Part shown: in pieces, positions 37,574-46,302 of the stretch
How the letters are laid out: every line of letters starts with the position of its first letter
How positions within the stretch are numbered: position 1 is the first letter of the stretch
Assembly (NCBI RefSeq): GCF_025369935.1
Contig: NZ_CP104467.1
Location: forward strand, 2,797,001-2,861,000
Length of the DNA stretch: 64,000 nt
Direction: 5' to 3'
Source of the DNA: Paenibacillus andongensis
GTDB taxonomy: Bacteria; Bacillota; Bacilli; Paenibacillales; NBRC-103111
Made by a program: the position numbers and the translations under genes
The notes under the pieces: generated by a model
Seen by the model: only the letters and a program-made list of their open reading frames with translations
The model's database searches: none
What the model was told of the DNA's origin: nothing

Positions 37574-37606
37574 AAACAAACCACATCAAAAGGAGTGCAT
37601 AGGATC

Positions 37607-38884
37607 ATGAGCAAACAAAATCAAAGTGAACAACTACAAGCAAGCTGGAATTCCAAGCGATTCGAAGGGGTGTCTCGACCTTATTCAGTAGATGATGTAC
37701 TTCGCCTTCGTGGCTCCGTAATGATTGAACAGACATTGGCTAAGCAGGGAGCTCGCAAATTCTGGGAGCGGGTTAACGAAGAGGACTTTGTGCCTGCACT
37801 TGGCGCTCTAACGGGAAATCAAGCTGTGCAGCAAGCAAAAGCAGGACTTAAAGCAATTTATTTGAGCGGTTGGCAAGTTGCCGCCGATGCGAACTTATCC
37901 GGTCATATGTATCCCGATCAAAGTCTTTATCCAGCTAACAGCGTACCTAGCGTTGTGAAAAGAATTAATCAGGCGCTGCAGCGCGCCGATCAGATCCAGC
38001 ATGCGGAAGGCAAGGGAAGCATTGACTTCTTTCTCCCCATTGTGGCAGACGCAGAAGCTGGATTCGGAGGACCGCTTAATGTGTTCGAGCTGATGAAGGG
38101 CATGATTGAGGCAGGAGCCGCTGCTGTCCATTTCGAGGATCAACTCTCCTCCGAAAAGAAATGCGGCCATTTGGGCGGCAAAGTGCTGCTGCCAACGCAG
38201 CAATCCGTAAAAAACCTAATCGCAGCAAGGCTGGCAGCCGATGTGATGGGCGTGGAGACTGTGCTAATCGCCCGAACAGATGCGAATGCAGCAAGTCTCC
38301 TGACGAGCGACATAGATGAAAACGATCGACCGTTTCTAACTGGCGAGCGTTCTCCCGAAGGATTCTTCTATGTACATGCAGGCTTGGATCAAGCAATCTC
38401 ACGCGGTTTGGCCTATGCCCCTTATGCGGATATGGTCTGGTGTGAAACCTCGGAGCCAAACCTAGAGGAAGCAAAACGCTTTGCTGAAGCGATTCACGAG
38501 AAATTTCCAGGCAAACTGCTCGCCTATAACTGCTCTCCTTCATTTAACTGGAAGAAGAAGTTAGATGAACCTACGATTGCAAAATTTCAACAAGAACTAG
38601 GTAAGCTGGGCTATAAGTTCCAGTTCGTGACCTTGGCTGGCTTTCATGCTTTGAATCACAGTATGTTTGAACTGGCTCACGATTATAGAGATCGTGGAAT
38701 GGCTGCATACTCTCAGTTCCAGCAAACGGAATTCGCTAGTGAATCTCGCGGTTATGAAGCGACACGCCATCAGCGCGAAGTTGGAACAGGCTATTTCGAC
38801 GAAGTTTCCCAAGTTATTACCAGCGGTACTTCTTCTACTACTGCGCTTTCCGGCTCTACAGAAGAGGAGCAATTTGCCCATTAA
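37607..38884 (+). CDS. aceA: Isocitrate lyase
   Basis: Cleaves isocitrate to glyoxylate and succinate, the first step of the glyoxylate shunt; about 425 residues. The active-site signature is [13 protein letters not shown] (catalytic Cys in KKCGH), with [10 protein letters not shown] and [10 protein letters not shown] forming the metal/substrate site. GTG or CAT-context codons upstream (37595) are in frame, but AGGAG at 37591-37595 points to ATG 37607 and [11 protein letters not shown] is a normal ICL N terminus. Malate synthase follows after about 30 bases. Together they permit growth on acetate or fatty acids. Confidence 0.96.
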   Translation: MSKQNQSEQLQASWNSKRFEGVSRPYSVDDVLRLRGSVMIEQTLAKQGARKFWERVNEEDFVPALGALTGNQAVQQAKAGLKAIYLSGWQVAADANLSGHMYPDQSLYPANSVPSVVKRINQALQRADQIQHAEGKGSIDFFLPIVADAEAGFGGPLNVFELMKGMIEAGAAAVHFEDQLSSEKKCGHLGGKVLLPTQQSVKNLIAARLAADVMGVETVLIARTDANAASLLTSDIDENDRPFLTGERSPEGFFYVHAGLDQAISRGLAYAPYADMVWCETSEPNLEEAKRFAEAIHEKFPGKLLAYNCSPSFNWKKKLDEPTIAKFQQELGKLGYKFQFVTLAGFHALNHSMFELAHDYRDRGMAAYSQFQQTEFASESRGYEATRHQREVGTGYFDEVSQVITSGTSSTTALSGSTEEEQFAH

Positions 38885-38918
38885 AAGCGAGACTGGAAGG
38901 TCTAAGGAGATGAGGATA

Positions 38919-40514
38919 TTGATCGATCAAACCATGCTTAGGGGAATTGAAATCGAACCGACTTCTACGGAGGGGCAGAAGATTCTCACCCCAGAAGCAC
39001 TAGCATTCGTAGCGCTGCTTGAACGCACATTTGGAGCAAAACGCCTTGAGCTATTGCAGCAACGCAACCTGAGGCAGAGTCGTATTGATGCAGGCGAGCT
39101 GCCGGACTTTTTACCGGTAACAGCAAAAATACGCAGCAGCGATTGGAGCATAGCACCGATCCCTGCGGATTTGCAAGATCGGCGCGTCGAGATAACAGGT
39201 CCAGCTGGCGACCGTAAGATGGTTATTAACGCGTTCAACTCAGGTGCTTACGTCTACATGGCAGATTTCGAGGACGCTAACTCGCCAACGTGGAACAATA
39301 CGATCGACGGTCAAGTGAATTTGTACGATGCGGTTCGGCGAACGATCACTTTCACCAGTCCGGAAGGGAAAAGCTACAATCTTCAAGCTCAGACAGCAGT
39401 GCTCAAAGTTCGTCCTCGTGGTTGGCACTTGGAAGAGAAGCATATGCAGGTTGATGGGCACTCTGTTTCAGGTTCGTTATTTGATTTTGGCTTATTCTTT
39501 TTCCATAATGCAAAGGTACTGATTGAGCAAGGAAGCGGACCCTATTTTTACTTGCCTAAGCAAGAGAGCCATTTGGAGGCACGTCTTTGGAATGAAGTGT
39601 TCCTATTTGCGCAGCAGGAGCTGGGCATTCCGCAAGGCACCATTAAAGCTACGGTACTCATCGAGACCATCGTCGCTGCCTTTGAAATGGATGAAATTTT
39701 GTATGAACTTCGCGAGCATAGCGCTGGGCTGAATTGCGGACGTTGGGATTATATCTTCAGTTATATTAAAAAGCTGCAGAAGCAGCCGCACGTCATCGTT
39801 CCCGATCGCGCTCTCGTTACGATGGAATCGCCATTCATGAAAGCTTATTCGCTGCTCGCCATCCAGACTTGTCATAAGCGTAATGCGCCTTGCATTGGAG
39901 GCATGGCCGCACAAATTCCGGTGAGGAATGATCCTGCGGCAAACGAAGAGGCAATGGCGAAAGTAAGAGCAGATAAGCTGCGAGAGGTGAGAAATGGTCA
40001 CGATGGCACATGGGTGGCTCATCCTGGATTAGTCCCTGTGGCTAAAGCGATTTTCGATGAGCATATGCCTTCAGCGAATCAAATTGATAAGCAGCTATCT
40101 GGCATCGAAATAACCGCTGAGCAATTGCTAGAGGTGCCGCTCGGGCCGATAACAGAGAATGGGATTCGGACGAACGTCAGCGTCGGCATTCAATATTTGG
40201 AAGCCTGGCTGCGTGGTTTCGGGGCCGTACCGATCAACAATTTGATGGAAGACGTGGCCACAGCGGAGATATCACGTGCGCAGCTTTGGCAGTGGATCCA
40301 CCATCCACTAGGGATTTTGGATGATGGACGTAAAGTAACGGCAGACCTATTTCAACAGATTCAAGTTGAAGAATTGGCAAAGATTAAAGAAAAGCTTGGG
40401 GAAGAGGCATTCCAGCAAATGAAGTTTGACCTAGCGAATGTGCTTTTTACCCAGATGACGGTTTCACCTGAATTTGAAGCTTTTTTAACCGAACAAGGGT
40501 ATCGGTATTTGTGA
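38919..40514 (+). CDS. aceB: Malate synthase A
   Basis: Condenses glyoxylate and acetyl-CoA to malate, second step of the shunt; about 531 residues, normal for the A isoform. Motifs are [20 protein letters not shown] (Mg2+ site), [36 protein letters not shown], and the catalytic Asp region [16 protein letters not shown]. The open frame runs back into aceA, but that part is not homologous. AAGGAGA (38904-38910) lies 8 bases before TTG 38919; ATG 38910 overlaps the ribosome site. It is followed by a terminator at 40528. Confidence 0.95.
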   Translation: MIDQTMLRGIEIEPTSTEGQKILTPEALAFVALLERTFGAKRLELLQQRNLRQSRIDAGELPDFLPVTAKIRSSDWSIAPIPADLQDRRVEITGPAGDRKMVINAFNSGAYVYMADFEDANSPTWNNTIDGQVNLYDAVRRTITFTSPEGKSYNLQAQTAVLKVRPRGWHLEEKHMQVDGHSVSGSLFDFGLFFFHNAKVLIEQGSGPYFYLPKQESHLEARLWNEVFLFAQQELGIPQGTIKATVLIETIVAAFEMDEILYELREHSAGLNCGRWDYIFSYIKKLQKQPHVIVPDRALVTMESPFMKAYSLLAIQTCHKRNAPCIGGMAAQIPVRNDPAANEEAMAKVRADKLREVRNGHDGTWVAHPGLVPVAKAIFDEHMPSANQIDKQLSGIEITAEQLLEVPLGPITENGIRTNVSVGIQYLEAWLRGFGAVPINNLMEDVATAEISRAQLWQWIHHPLGILDDGRKVTADLFQQIQVEELAKIKEKLGEEAFQQMKFDLANVLFTQMTVSPEFEAFLTEQGYRYL

Positions 40515-40527
40515 TTGAAGTAATTGG

Positions 40528-40561
40528 AGACAGGGCCTTTCTGAGGCTTCTGTCTTTTTTT
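40528..40561 (+). terminator. Terminator after malate synthase gene
   Basis: AGACAG-G-GCCT pairs with AGGC-TT-CTGTCT (40528-40555), followed by T7. Confidence 0.8.
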
Positions 40562-40573
40562 AGTTGAATATAC

Positions 40574-40599
40574 TATAATTATTTCAATGTTATAGAACA
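40574..40599 (+). promoter_or_regulatory. Possible -10 and TGTT-N4-AACA dyad before the YtoI-like gene
   Basis: TATAAT at 40574-40579 with no clear -35 (it would fall in the preceding terminator tail). The 12-base palindrome-like TGTTATAGAACA (40588-40599) lies at the expected start site, in the same relative position as the TGTA-N4-TACA dyads at 36979 and 37376. Confidence 0.4.
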
Positions 40600-40618
40600 G
40601 TTCAGCGAGGTGTGAACC

Positions 40619-41947
40619 ATGAGCACGGGCCATTCGGAGCTTCATACGAAGCATGAACAAATTACGAAATATATTGAATCTTTGGCTGTAGGCACCAAGC
40701 TATCCGTTCGGCAAATCGCTCAAGACCTGGATGTGAGTGAGGGAACGGCTTATCGGGCTATCAAGGAAGCGGAAAATATTGGTCTGGTGAGCACCAAACG
40801 GCGGATCGGCACGATTCGCATGGAGAAGAAAGAAGAACCCGTCATTGATAAATTAACGTTCGCGGAAATCGTGAATGTGGTGGAAGGCGTTGTGCTGGGT
40901 GGTTCTTCGGGTATACATAAGTCCCTGAACAAATTCGTGATTGGCGCGATGCAGCTGGAGGCCATGCTGAAGTATATTGAAGCAGGCAATTTGCTCATTG
41001 TCGGCAATCGTGTACAAGCACACATGTGTGCACTAAGTCAGGGCGCTGGCGTATTGATTACCGGTGGTTTTGATACCACGCCTGAAGTCAAGGAGCTTGC
41101 AGATGAACTACAGCTGCCTATTATCGGAAGCTCATTCGATACATTCACGGTTGCCACGATGATTAATCGAGCGATGGAAGATCGCCTCATTAAGAAAAAG
41201 ATCATGATTGTCGATGACATCGTGCGCAAAGACAGCCCTATTTATTCGCTGCTCGCGACTAACACGGTCAAAGACTTGCAAAAGCTGGTTGAGGAAACGA
41301 CGCATACCCGGTATCCTGTCATCGATGAGGATCAGGTGCCGATTGGCATGATCACGACCAAGGATATTATTGGCGCCAAACCGAATCAGCTTATTGGCAC
41401 CCTAATGACACCGAATCCGCTTATGATTAACTTGAAAACGTCGGTAGCATCAGCTGGACATACCATGGTGTGGGAAGGCATCGAGCTGCTGCCCGTCATC
41501 GATACCGATCGCAAGATGATCGGTGTCATTAGTCGTAAGGACGTTATGAAAGCGATGCAGCATATGCAAAGGCAGCCTCAGAACGCTGAAACGTTCGAGG
41601 TACAGATCTATTCGGGGATCGACGAGCTTCGAGATGAGGAAGGCAAGTTGTATTTCCAAGGAACGGTTACACCGCAAATGACGAATTTCGAAGGTTTGGT
41701 CTCTGAGGGTGTACTGACTACGATAATGATTCGTGCGGCTTACCGCACGGTTCAGGAACACAAGAAAGGAGATCTTATTCTAGATAGTTCTTCCAGTTAT
41801 TTTCTGATCCCGCTGCAAATTGATGACGTCATCGAAATCGTACCTTCGATCGTGGAGATGAGCCGCAGATTTTGCAAGATTGATATGGAAATCAGAACGA
41901 ACGGTACTAGAGTCGCTAGATCCATGTTTACGGCACGAATTTTATAA
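40619..41947 (+). CDS. ytoI: YtoI-like HTH/DRTGG/CBS/hot-dog protein
   Basis: 442 residues. Domain order is an N-terminal winged helix-turn-helix (about 10-65, LSVRQIAQDLDVSEGTAYRAIKEAE), then DRTGG (about 75-190; LLIVGNRVQAHMCALSQGAGVLITGG), a CBS pair (about 195-315, adenine-nucleotide-binding family) and a C-terminal MaoC/thioesterase-like hot-dog fold (about 325-442). The same architecture is known in B. subtilis YtoI, whose role is unclear. The combination could sense adenylate and acyl-CoA and bind DNA. Its position after aceAB makes it a candidate controller of the shunt. GCGAGGTGTG precedes the ATG. Confidence 0.85.
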   Translation: MSTGHSELHTKHEQITKYIESLAVGTKLSVRQIAQDLDVSEGTAYRAIKEAENIGLVSTKRRIGTIRMEKKEEPVIDKLTFAEIVNVVEGVVLGGSSGIHKSLNKFVIGAMQLEAMLKYIEAGNLLIVGNRVQAHMCALSQGAGVLITGGFDTTPEVKELADELQLPIIGSSFDTFTVATMINRAMEDRLIKKKIMIVDDIVRKDSPIYSLLATNTVKDLQKLVEETTHTRYPVIDEDQVPIGMITTKDIIGAKPNQLIGTLMTPNPLMINLKTSVASAGHTMVWEGIELLPVIDTDRKMIGVISRKDVMKAMQHMQRQPQNAETFEVQIYSGIDELRDEEGKLYFQGTVTPQMTNFEGLVSEGVLTTIMIRAAYRTVQEHKKGDLILDSSSSYFLIPLQIDDVIEIVPSIVEMSRRFCKIDMEIRTNGTRVARSMFTARIL

Positions 41948-41963
41948 GTATAAAGGAAGAATT

Positions 41964-41990
41964 GCCACCCGTTGAGGTGGCTTTTTTTTG
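41964..41990 (+). terminator. Terminator after YtoI-like gene
   Basis: GCCACC (41964-41969), loop CGTTGA, GGTGGC (41976-41981), then T8. It lies inside the longest open frame of the next gene, arguing against the far-upstream start there. Confidence 0.85.
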
Positions 41991-42102
41991 TTTATGGAAG
42001 CATAAGTTTGGACTGAGAATGATATGTATTATTTATCAAATGGCGAAGTGCGGGCTGGTTAATTATGTTTTTCTAATTGAACTGGGGGAGGAGTCACGGC
42101 AA

Positions 42103-43005
42103 ATGAATGCATGGATCTTCTACTTAATGTTAGCTTTAGCGCCATGGGGGAATGTGGGGAATCCGGATGAAAACCTCAATCAGGTTTGCTCCAGCATTAA
42201 TGAAAGCGCAATCATTAGGCCGACAGTGGATACCAAAGTTATTCATTATACCAATCAAGCTATTTTTCTTACCTACCACCATCTGGATGACAACGAGTCA
42301 TTTGTGACGATTTCCCCAACTAAATTCAATCAGCACCTCCAGGTATTAAAAGAAAATCATTATAACGTGATCCCGATCGAAGATTATAGCTGTTTTCTAG
42401 AGCATCGAAAGTCAATTCCTCCGAATGCTGTCGTGATTACATTCGATGATGGCTATCGATCTTTTTATGAGAAGGCCTACCCTTTACTGAAAAAGCAAGG
42501 ATTCCCGGCAACTAACTTTGTAGTAGTAAGTTATTTGGATTCTGATTATCCGTCTCTGCCCTTTCTGACTTGGAAGCAAGTGCAAGAGATGAAACGCGAT
42601 GGCTTCAGTTTCTATTCTCATACGTTTAATCTGCACCAAAAAAAGAGGGGTGACGGAGTAAACCCGGTACCGACTCTTACCAATCGCATTTTCCTGGAAC
42701 AGGAAAAGCGGTTGGAGACAGAAGAGGAATGGAGAACAAGAGTCCGTGAGGATCTTTGGATGGCCGAAGCCATGTTAAAAACGCAGCTGGACAATAAGCT
42801 TTCCATGCTGTGTTTCCCTTTTGGGGAGTATAATCAGACCGTTATGGACGATGCGAAAGAAATTGGCTTCCGTTATTTTATTACGACGAAAGAAGGGATT
42901 AATTCGGGGGACAGTAGGGAAATAAATCGGTTGAATGTTGGAATGCCCTATGTTACCGCGGATAACTTTCTGAAGAAGCTGCAGAACTATGATCGTAAAA
43001 AGTGA
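42103..43005 (+). CDS. Polysaccharide deacetylase (NodB domain), exported
   Basis: About 300 residues. N-terminal hydrophobic signal (MNAWIFYLMLALAPWG), then a NodB domain with motif 1 VVITFDDGYRSF (metal-binding DD), motif 2 SHTFNLH (His pair) and a C-terminal LCFPFGEYNQTV (motif 3/4 region). It removes acetyl groups from peptidoglycan or exopolysaccharide N-acetyl sugars, the PgaB/IcaB branch being a good match for the YHHLDDNESFVTISPTKF start. GGGGGAGGAG lies about 10 bases before ATG 42103; the frame open from 41962 runs through a terminator. Confidence 0.85.
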   Translation: MNAWIFYLMLALAPWGNVGNPDENLNQVCSSINESAIIRPTVDTKVIHYTNQAIFLTYHHLDDNESFVTISPTKFNQHLQVLKENHYNVIPIEDYSCFLEHRKSIPPNAVVITFDDGYRSFYEKAYPLLKKQGFPATNFVVVSYLDSDYPSLPFLTWKQVQEMKRDGFSFYSHTFNLHQKKRGDGVNPVPTLTNRIFLEQEKRLETEEEWRTRVREDLWMAEAMLKTQLDNKLSMLCFPFGEYNQTVMDDAKEIGFRYFITTKEGINSGDSREINRLNVGMPYVTADNFLKKLQNYDRKK

Positions 43006-43038
43006 GGGGAGAGACCTTGGCAGCCTTTAAGCTAATTC

Positions 43039-43111
43039 TATTGGATTTTTTCCAATAAAAGTACGAATTTCGAGGTTTGAGAAGAGATTCCATTGGAAAA
43101 TTCCAATGGAA
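43039..43111 (+). repeat. Two related stem-loop repeats
   Basis: TATTGGA-TTTTT-TCCAATA (43039-43057) and TTCCATTGGA-AAAT-TCCAATGGAA (43088-43111). Each is followed by an AAnTAnGAATTwCG-like tail. They look like two copies of a small palindromic repeat in the 267-base gap after the deacetylase gene. Confidence 0.55.
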
Positions 43112-43190
43112 ATATGAATTACGTGCTGAATACAGTTTCGAATGTCCCAAAAGGTCAAAAGACATTTGATCCCCACACGTTGTGTTCGGA

Positions 43191-43240
43191 AACAAAAGGG
43201 GCTTATCCCAAAAGGTCATTGTCCTTTTGAAACAGCCCCC
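43191..43240 (-). terminator. Minus-strand terminator for the coiled-coil small protein gene
   Basis: Two nested stems: AGCCCC/GGGGCT (43234-43239 with 43198-43203) and CCTTTTG/CAAAAGG (43223-43229 with 43209-43215). On the minus strand they are followed by TTTTGT. Confidence 0.75.
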
Positions 43241-43272
43241 TTCATGTGAATGTAGATGAGGATACTCCTTAT

Positions 43273-43488
43273 TTACGTGAGGCTATCTTCATCAGCACTA
43301 CCAGATTGTTCTGTTCGTGCTTCTGCTAATTGGGCATGTGCTTGGTCAAGCTGTTCGTGTGCTTCCTGAACAGCCCTTCTTCGATGAGTACTAATCGATT
43401 GTGCTTGATTCAGTTCGCTTAGGGCATCAGCTACCGCATTATGGGCTTCAATTTCTGCACTTTGTTGTTTGGATTGTTGGTCAGACAT
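43273..43488 (-). CDS. Small coiled-coil hypothetical protein (71 aa)
   Basis: Hydrophilic Gln/Ala/Glu-rich helix beginning MSDQQSKQQSAEIEAHNAV, with heptad-like spacing of Ala/Leu (about residues 13-60) predicting a coiled coil, and an acidic Ser-rich end. An ATG 9 bases earlier (43497) abuts GGAG; the second ATG (43488) has that GGAG 8-9 bases upstream and is preferred. A terminator follows on the same strand. Function is unknown; no Cys, no signal. Confidence 0.65.
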   Translation of the reverse strand: MSDQQSKQQSAEIEAHNAVADALSELNQAQSISTHRRRAVQEAHEQLDQAHAQLAEARTEQSGSADEDSLT

Positions 43489-43601
43489 GACAGACATCTC
43501 CGATCTATTGTTTTTTTAGGCAAAGTTAATATTGCCACAATTTGACTAAATCATTCGTTATCCGTGTCGTATTCATAAATATGAGAAGGAGGTAGAATCA
43601 T

Positions 43602-43694
43602 ATGGGGGAAATCAGTTGTAATCCAATCCATTCTTCAATTCAAATGTACGGAGAGCAGTCCAATTTTTCTAAATCATGGACTGCTTTTTCATGA
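43602..43694 (+). CDS. Possible 30-aa peptide ending in a terminator hairpin
   Basis: GGAGG at 43588-43592, 9 bases before ATG 43602, opens a 30-codon frame beginning MGEISCNPIHSSIQMYGEQS. Its end overlaps a terminator (43654-43690), like a leader peptide or a small RNA. No match to a known family is recognised. It lies upstream of the GH95 promoter, not in its transcript. Confidence 0.3.
   Translation: MGEISCNPIHSSIQMYGEQSNFSKSWTAFS
43654..43690 (+). terminator. Terminator upstream of GH95 gene
   Basis: AGCAGTCCA (43654-43662) and TGGACTGCT (43677-43685), a 9-bp perfect stem, then T4-5. It ends a short transcript starting somewhere after 43540. Confidence 0.7.
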
Positions 43695-43741
43695 GGAGAT
43701 ATCGTGTCTTTACACGATTATTCGCAAATGATAATATTGAA

Positions 43742-43761
43742 AATCATACATGATATATAAT
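43742..43761 (+). promoter_or_regulatory. GntR-type operator and -10 before GH95 gene
   Basis: ATCATACATGATATA (43743-43757), overlapping -10-like TATAAT (43756-43761). The same 15 bases occur at 57158 before the GntR/FCD regulator gene and at 57974 before the SGNH gene. The core ATCAT-AC-ATGAT is a near-perfect dyad. Confidence 0.7.
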
Positions 43762-43790
43762 ATGCGATGAATTTGAGGAGGCTAATCCTG

Positions 43791-46097
43791 ATGAATGATT
43801 TGAAGCTGCGGTATACTAGCGCTGCACTGAACTGGTCGCAAGGGCTGCCAATAGGCAACGGGAGACTAGGTTCCGTCATCTATGGCGGGATCGAGAAGGA
43901 AACCTGGAGTATGACGGAGGTCACGTATTGGTCTGGAAAAACGGAGAAGATCGAAAGCCATTCAAAGGGCAAAGATGATCTTGATCAAATGCGGCAGCAT
44001 TTCTTCACAGGCGATTACAAACGCGGGGAAGAGCTAGCTCAGCGTGCATTGCAGCCTAAAAAGCAAAATTTCGGCACGAATTTGCAGATATGTAATCTTA
44101 TCCTGAGTGTGGATCATCAGGGGGAAGATCTCCAGCGTGTACTAAACCTTGAAAACGCTATCTTTCATACTTCTTACAGCGTAAACGGCAACAACTTTAC
44201 CCGGGAAATATTTGCTTCGCACGCGGATGATATTGTGGCTTCGCGCTTTTGGAGTGAGCAAAAAGGGGGCATTTCATTCGTATTAGAAATAGAAGGTTTG
44301 ACTGACAATTTTACGAAACGGTTTGCCGAGGACGCTGCGATTACTTTTAAAGGGCAAGCAACGGAAACGATGCATAGTGACGGTAAGTGTGGAGTTTTCT
44401 GTCAAGGTATGGTCAAAGTAGTGGCACAGGGCGGAACCATTGTTGTAGAGGATAATCAAATCGTCGTAAAAAACGCAGATGAAGCATGCATTTACTTTAC
44501 TGCTAATACCGATTTTGGGAAAAATGATGAAGCTTGGCTGCAAGAGTCTGAGCGCCAGCTGGCAGAAGCCATCGTGCATGGCTACACAAAGCTGAAAGAA
44601 CATCACATATCCGATTATCATCGTTTGTATGGTCGAGTGAATCTTGACTTAGGTCAATCAGTCGCGTCCCAACTGCCAACGGACGAAAGAATTCGTCTTT
44701 TCCAGAATGGACAAGATGATGATCCGGAATTATTTGCCTTATTTTATCAATATGGCCGCTATTTGATGATTTCCGGTTCACGTGCGGATTCTCCTTTGCC
44801 TCTAAATTTACAGGGCATTTGGAATGATGGCGAAGCCAATCGTATGCAATGGAGCTGCGATTATCATCTGGACATCAACACACAAATGAATTACTTTCCA
44901 ACGGAAGCTAGCAATTTGGCAGAATGTCATATCCCTTTAATGAATTATTTGGAGATGTTAGCGCAAGCTGGCCGAACGACAGCGCAAGACTTTTATGGAT
45001 GCGAAGGTTGGGTGGCTCACGTCTTCTCCAATGCATGGGGGTTTACGGCTCCGGGTTGGGAAACTTCGTGGGGACTGAATGTTACAGGGGGTTTATGGAT
45101 TGCAAGCCAACTGCGAGAACATTATGAATTTAGCTTAGATCAGGAGTTCTTAGCGCAGCAAGCTTATCCTGTGTTGAAAGAAGCCGCCGCCTTTTTCCTG
45201 GACTACATGACGATGCATCCACAATATGGGTGGCTTGTAACCGGGCCTTCTAACTCACCGGAAAATAGCTTCTATATCGAAGACAACGTTCATCAATTGT
45301 CGATGGGATCGACACTCGATCAAGTATTGGTTCGTGACTTATTCGTCTTTTGCCTAGAGGCTGCCGATACGCTGCAAGTGGATTTCGATTTGCAAACAAA
45401 GTTGAAGCAAGCCATTGATAAGCTGCCACCCCTTCGCATTGGCAAACGGGGACAATTACAGGAATGGCTGGAAGATTATAAAGAAGCACAGCCGGATCAT
45501 CGTCACCTATCTCATCTAGTCAGCTTACATCCTGGTAACCAAATCACCCTAAGAGGAACACCGGAACTAAGCGCCGCTGCAAGAACCACACTAGAAAATC
45601 GCATGTCTCGCGAGGCGTTGGAAGATGTTGAGTTCACGGTTGCCTCGTTTGCAGCGAGCTTCGCCCGACTAGAGGACGGCGAACATGCGTATAAGCATTT
45701 AACCCATTTAATCGGTCAATTGAGCTTCGATAACTTATTAACGTTTTCCAAACCGGGGATTGCTGGAGCGGAGAAACACATATTTGTCGTAGATGGAAAT
45801 TTCGGAGGGACGGCGGCGATTGCGGAAATGCTGCTGCAAAGTCATGCGGGAGAAATCAATTTGCTTCCCGCCCTGCCGAGGAAATGGCATACAGGTAAAG
45901 TTTCAGGACTGCGGGCCAAAGGAAATATAGAAGTGGATATTGTCTGGGAGAACGGTGAGTTGATGGAGGCCACTATTCAAGCATTCTCAGCGGGTCAAAC
46001 ATTTCTGCGCTTCCGTGAACAAAGCGTTCCGCTCGTGCTAACGCCTAATTCTGTCTATACAATCGACAAGCAGTTGAAAGTGACTCAGAAGCAATAA
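43791..46097 (+). CDS. Glycoside hydrolase family 95 (alpha-L-fucosidase/galactosidase-type)
   Basis: About 768 residues with no signal peptide, so it acts in the cytoplasm on imported oligosaccharides. N-terminal beta domain begins LKLRYTSAALNWSQGLPIGNGRLG, followed by WSMTEVTYWSGK. The (alpha/alpha)6 catalytic region contains LPLNLQGIWND, DYHLDINTQMNYFPTEASNL, where GH95 enzymes hold the catalytic Asn residues, and HRHLSHLVSLHPGNQIT. GAGGAGG lies about 10 bases before ATG 43791; a frame from 43767 is unlikely. GH95 members remove alpha-1,2-fucose or alpha-L-galactose, e.g. from xyloglucan or mucin glycans. Expression is probably controlled by the GntR/FCD regulator at 57200. Confidence 0.9.
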   Translation: MNDLKLRYTSAALNWSQGLPIGNGRLGSVIYGGIEKETWSMTEVTYWSGKTEKIESHSKGKDDLDQMRQHFFTGDYKRGEELAQRALQPKKQNFGTNLQICNLILSVDHQGEDLQRVLNLENAIFHTSYSVNGNNFTREIFASHADDIVASRFWSEQKGGISFVLEIEGLTDNFTKRFAEDAAITFKGQATETMHSDGKCGVFCQGMVKVVAQGGTIVVEDNQIVVKNADEACIYFTANTDFGKNDEAWLQESERQLAEAIVHGYTKLKEHHISDYHRLYGRVNLDLGQSVASQLPTDERIRLFQNGQDDDPELFALFYQYGRYLMISGSRADSPLPLNLQGIWNDGEANRMQWSCDYHLDINTQMNYFPTEASNLAECHIPLMNYLEMLAQAGRTTAQDFYGCEGWVAHVFSNAWGFTAPGWETSWGLNVTGGLWIASQLREHYEFSLDQEFLAQQAYPVLKEAAAFFLDYMTMHPQYGWLVTGPSNSPENSFYIEDNVHQLSMGSTLDQVLVRDLFVFCLEAADTLQVDFDLQTKLKQAIDKLPPLRIGKRGQLQEWLEDYKEAQPDHRHLSHLVSLHPGNQITLRGTPELSAAARTTLENRMSREALEDVEFTVASFAASFARLEDGEHAYKHLTHLIGQLSFDNLLTFSKPGIAGAEKHIFVVDGNFGGTAAIAEMLLQSHAGEINLLPALPRKWHTGKVSGLRAKGNIEVDIVWENGELMEATIQAFSAGQTFLRFREQSVPLVLTPNSVYTIDKQLKVTQKQ

Positions 46098-46101
46098 GGA
46101 A

Positions 46102-46182
46102 AATTGTATGCTCAACGACCCAATTGTACCTATGCGATATTGCCCTAAATCTATATAATCAGACTTGTGGAAAGCGCTATCA
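46102..46182 (+). promoter_or_regulatory. AraC direct repeats, -10 and cre box before AraC regulator gene
   Basis: AATTGTATG (46102) and AATTGTACC (46122) are direct repeats 20 bases apart. TATAAT is at 46154-46159, and GGAAAGCGCTATCA (46169-46182) matches a CcpA cre box over the start site. The same layout recurs at 48711-48792. A weak 4-bp hairpin with T8 lies near 46209-46232, possibly attenuating. Confidence 0.65.
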
Positions 46183-46302
46183 TATAAAAGTCATTTAAGA
46201 AAATCAGAAAAGACCCGACTAGGGGTTTTTTTTGTTGAAGAATCATGCTAATTTGTTAAAGAACGTATTCCGAAACCTCCAAAATGGAAGGGAGAATTGC
46301 CA

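Noticed and set aside
38076-38543. 155-codon Arg-rich minus-strand frame over isocitrate lyase
   Set aside because: Antisense shadow with extreme Arg/Leu/His content; no ribosome site.
38667-38918. Longer N terminus for malate synthase
   Set aside because: It overlaps the aceA coding region in another frame and is not homologous to malate synthases; the family length is matched from 38919.
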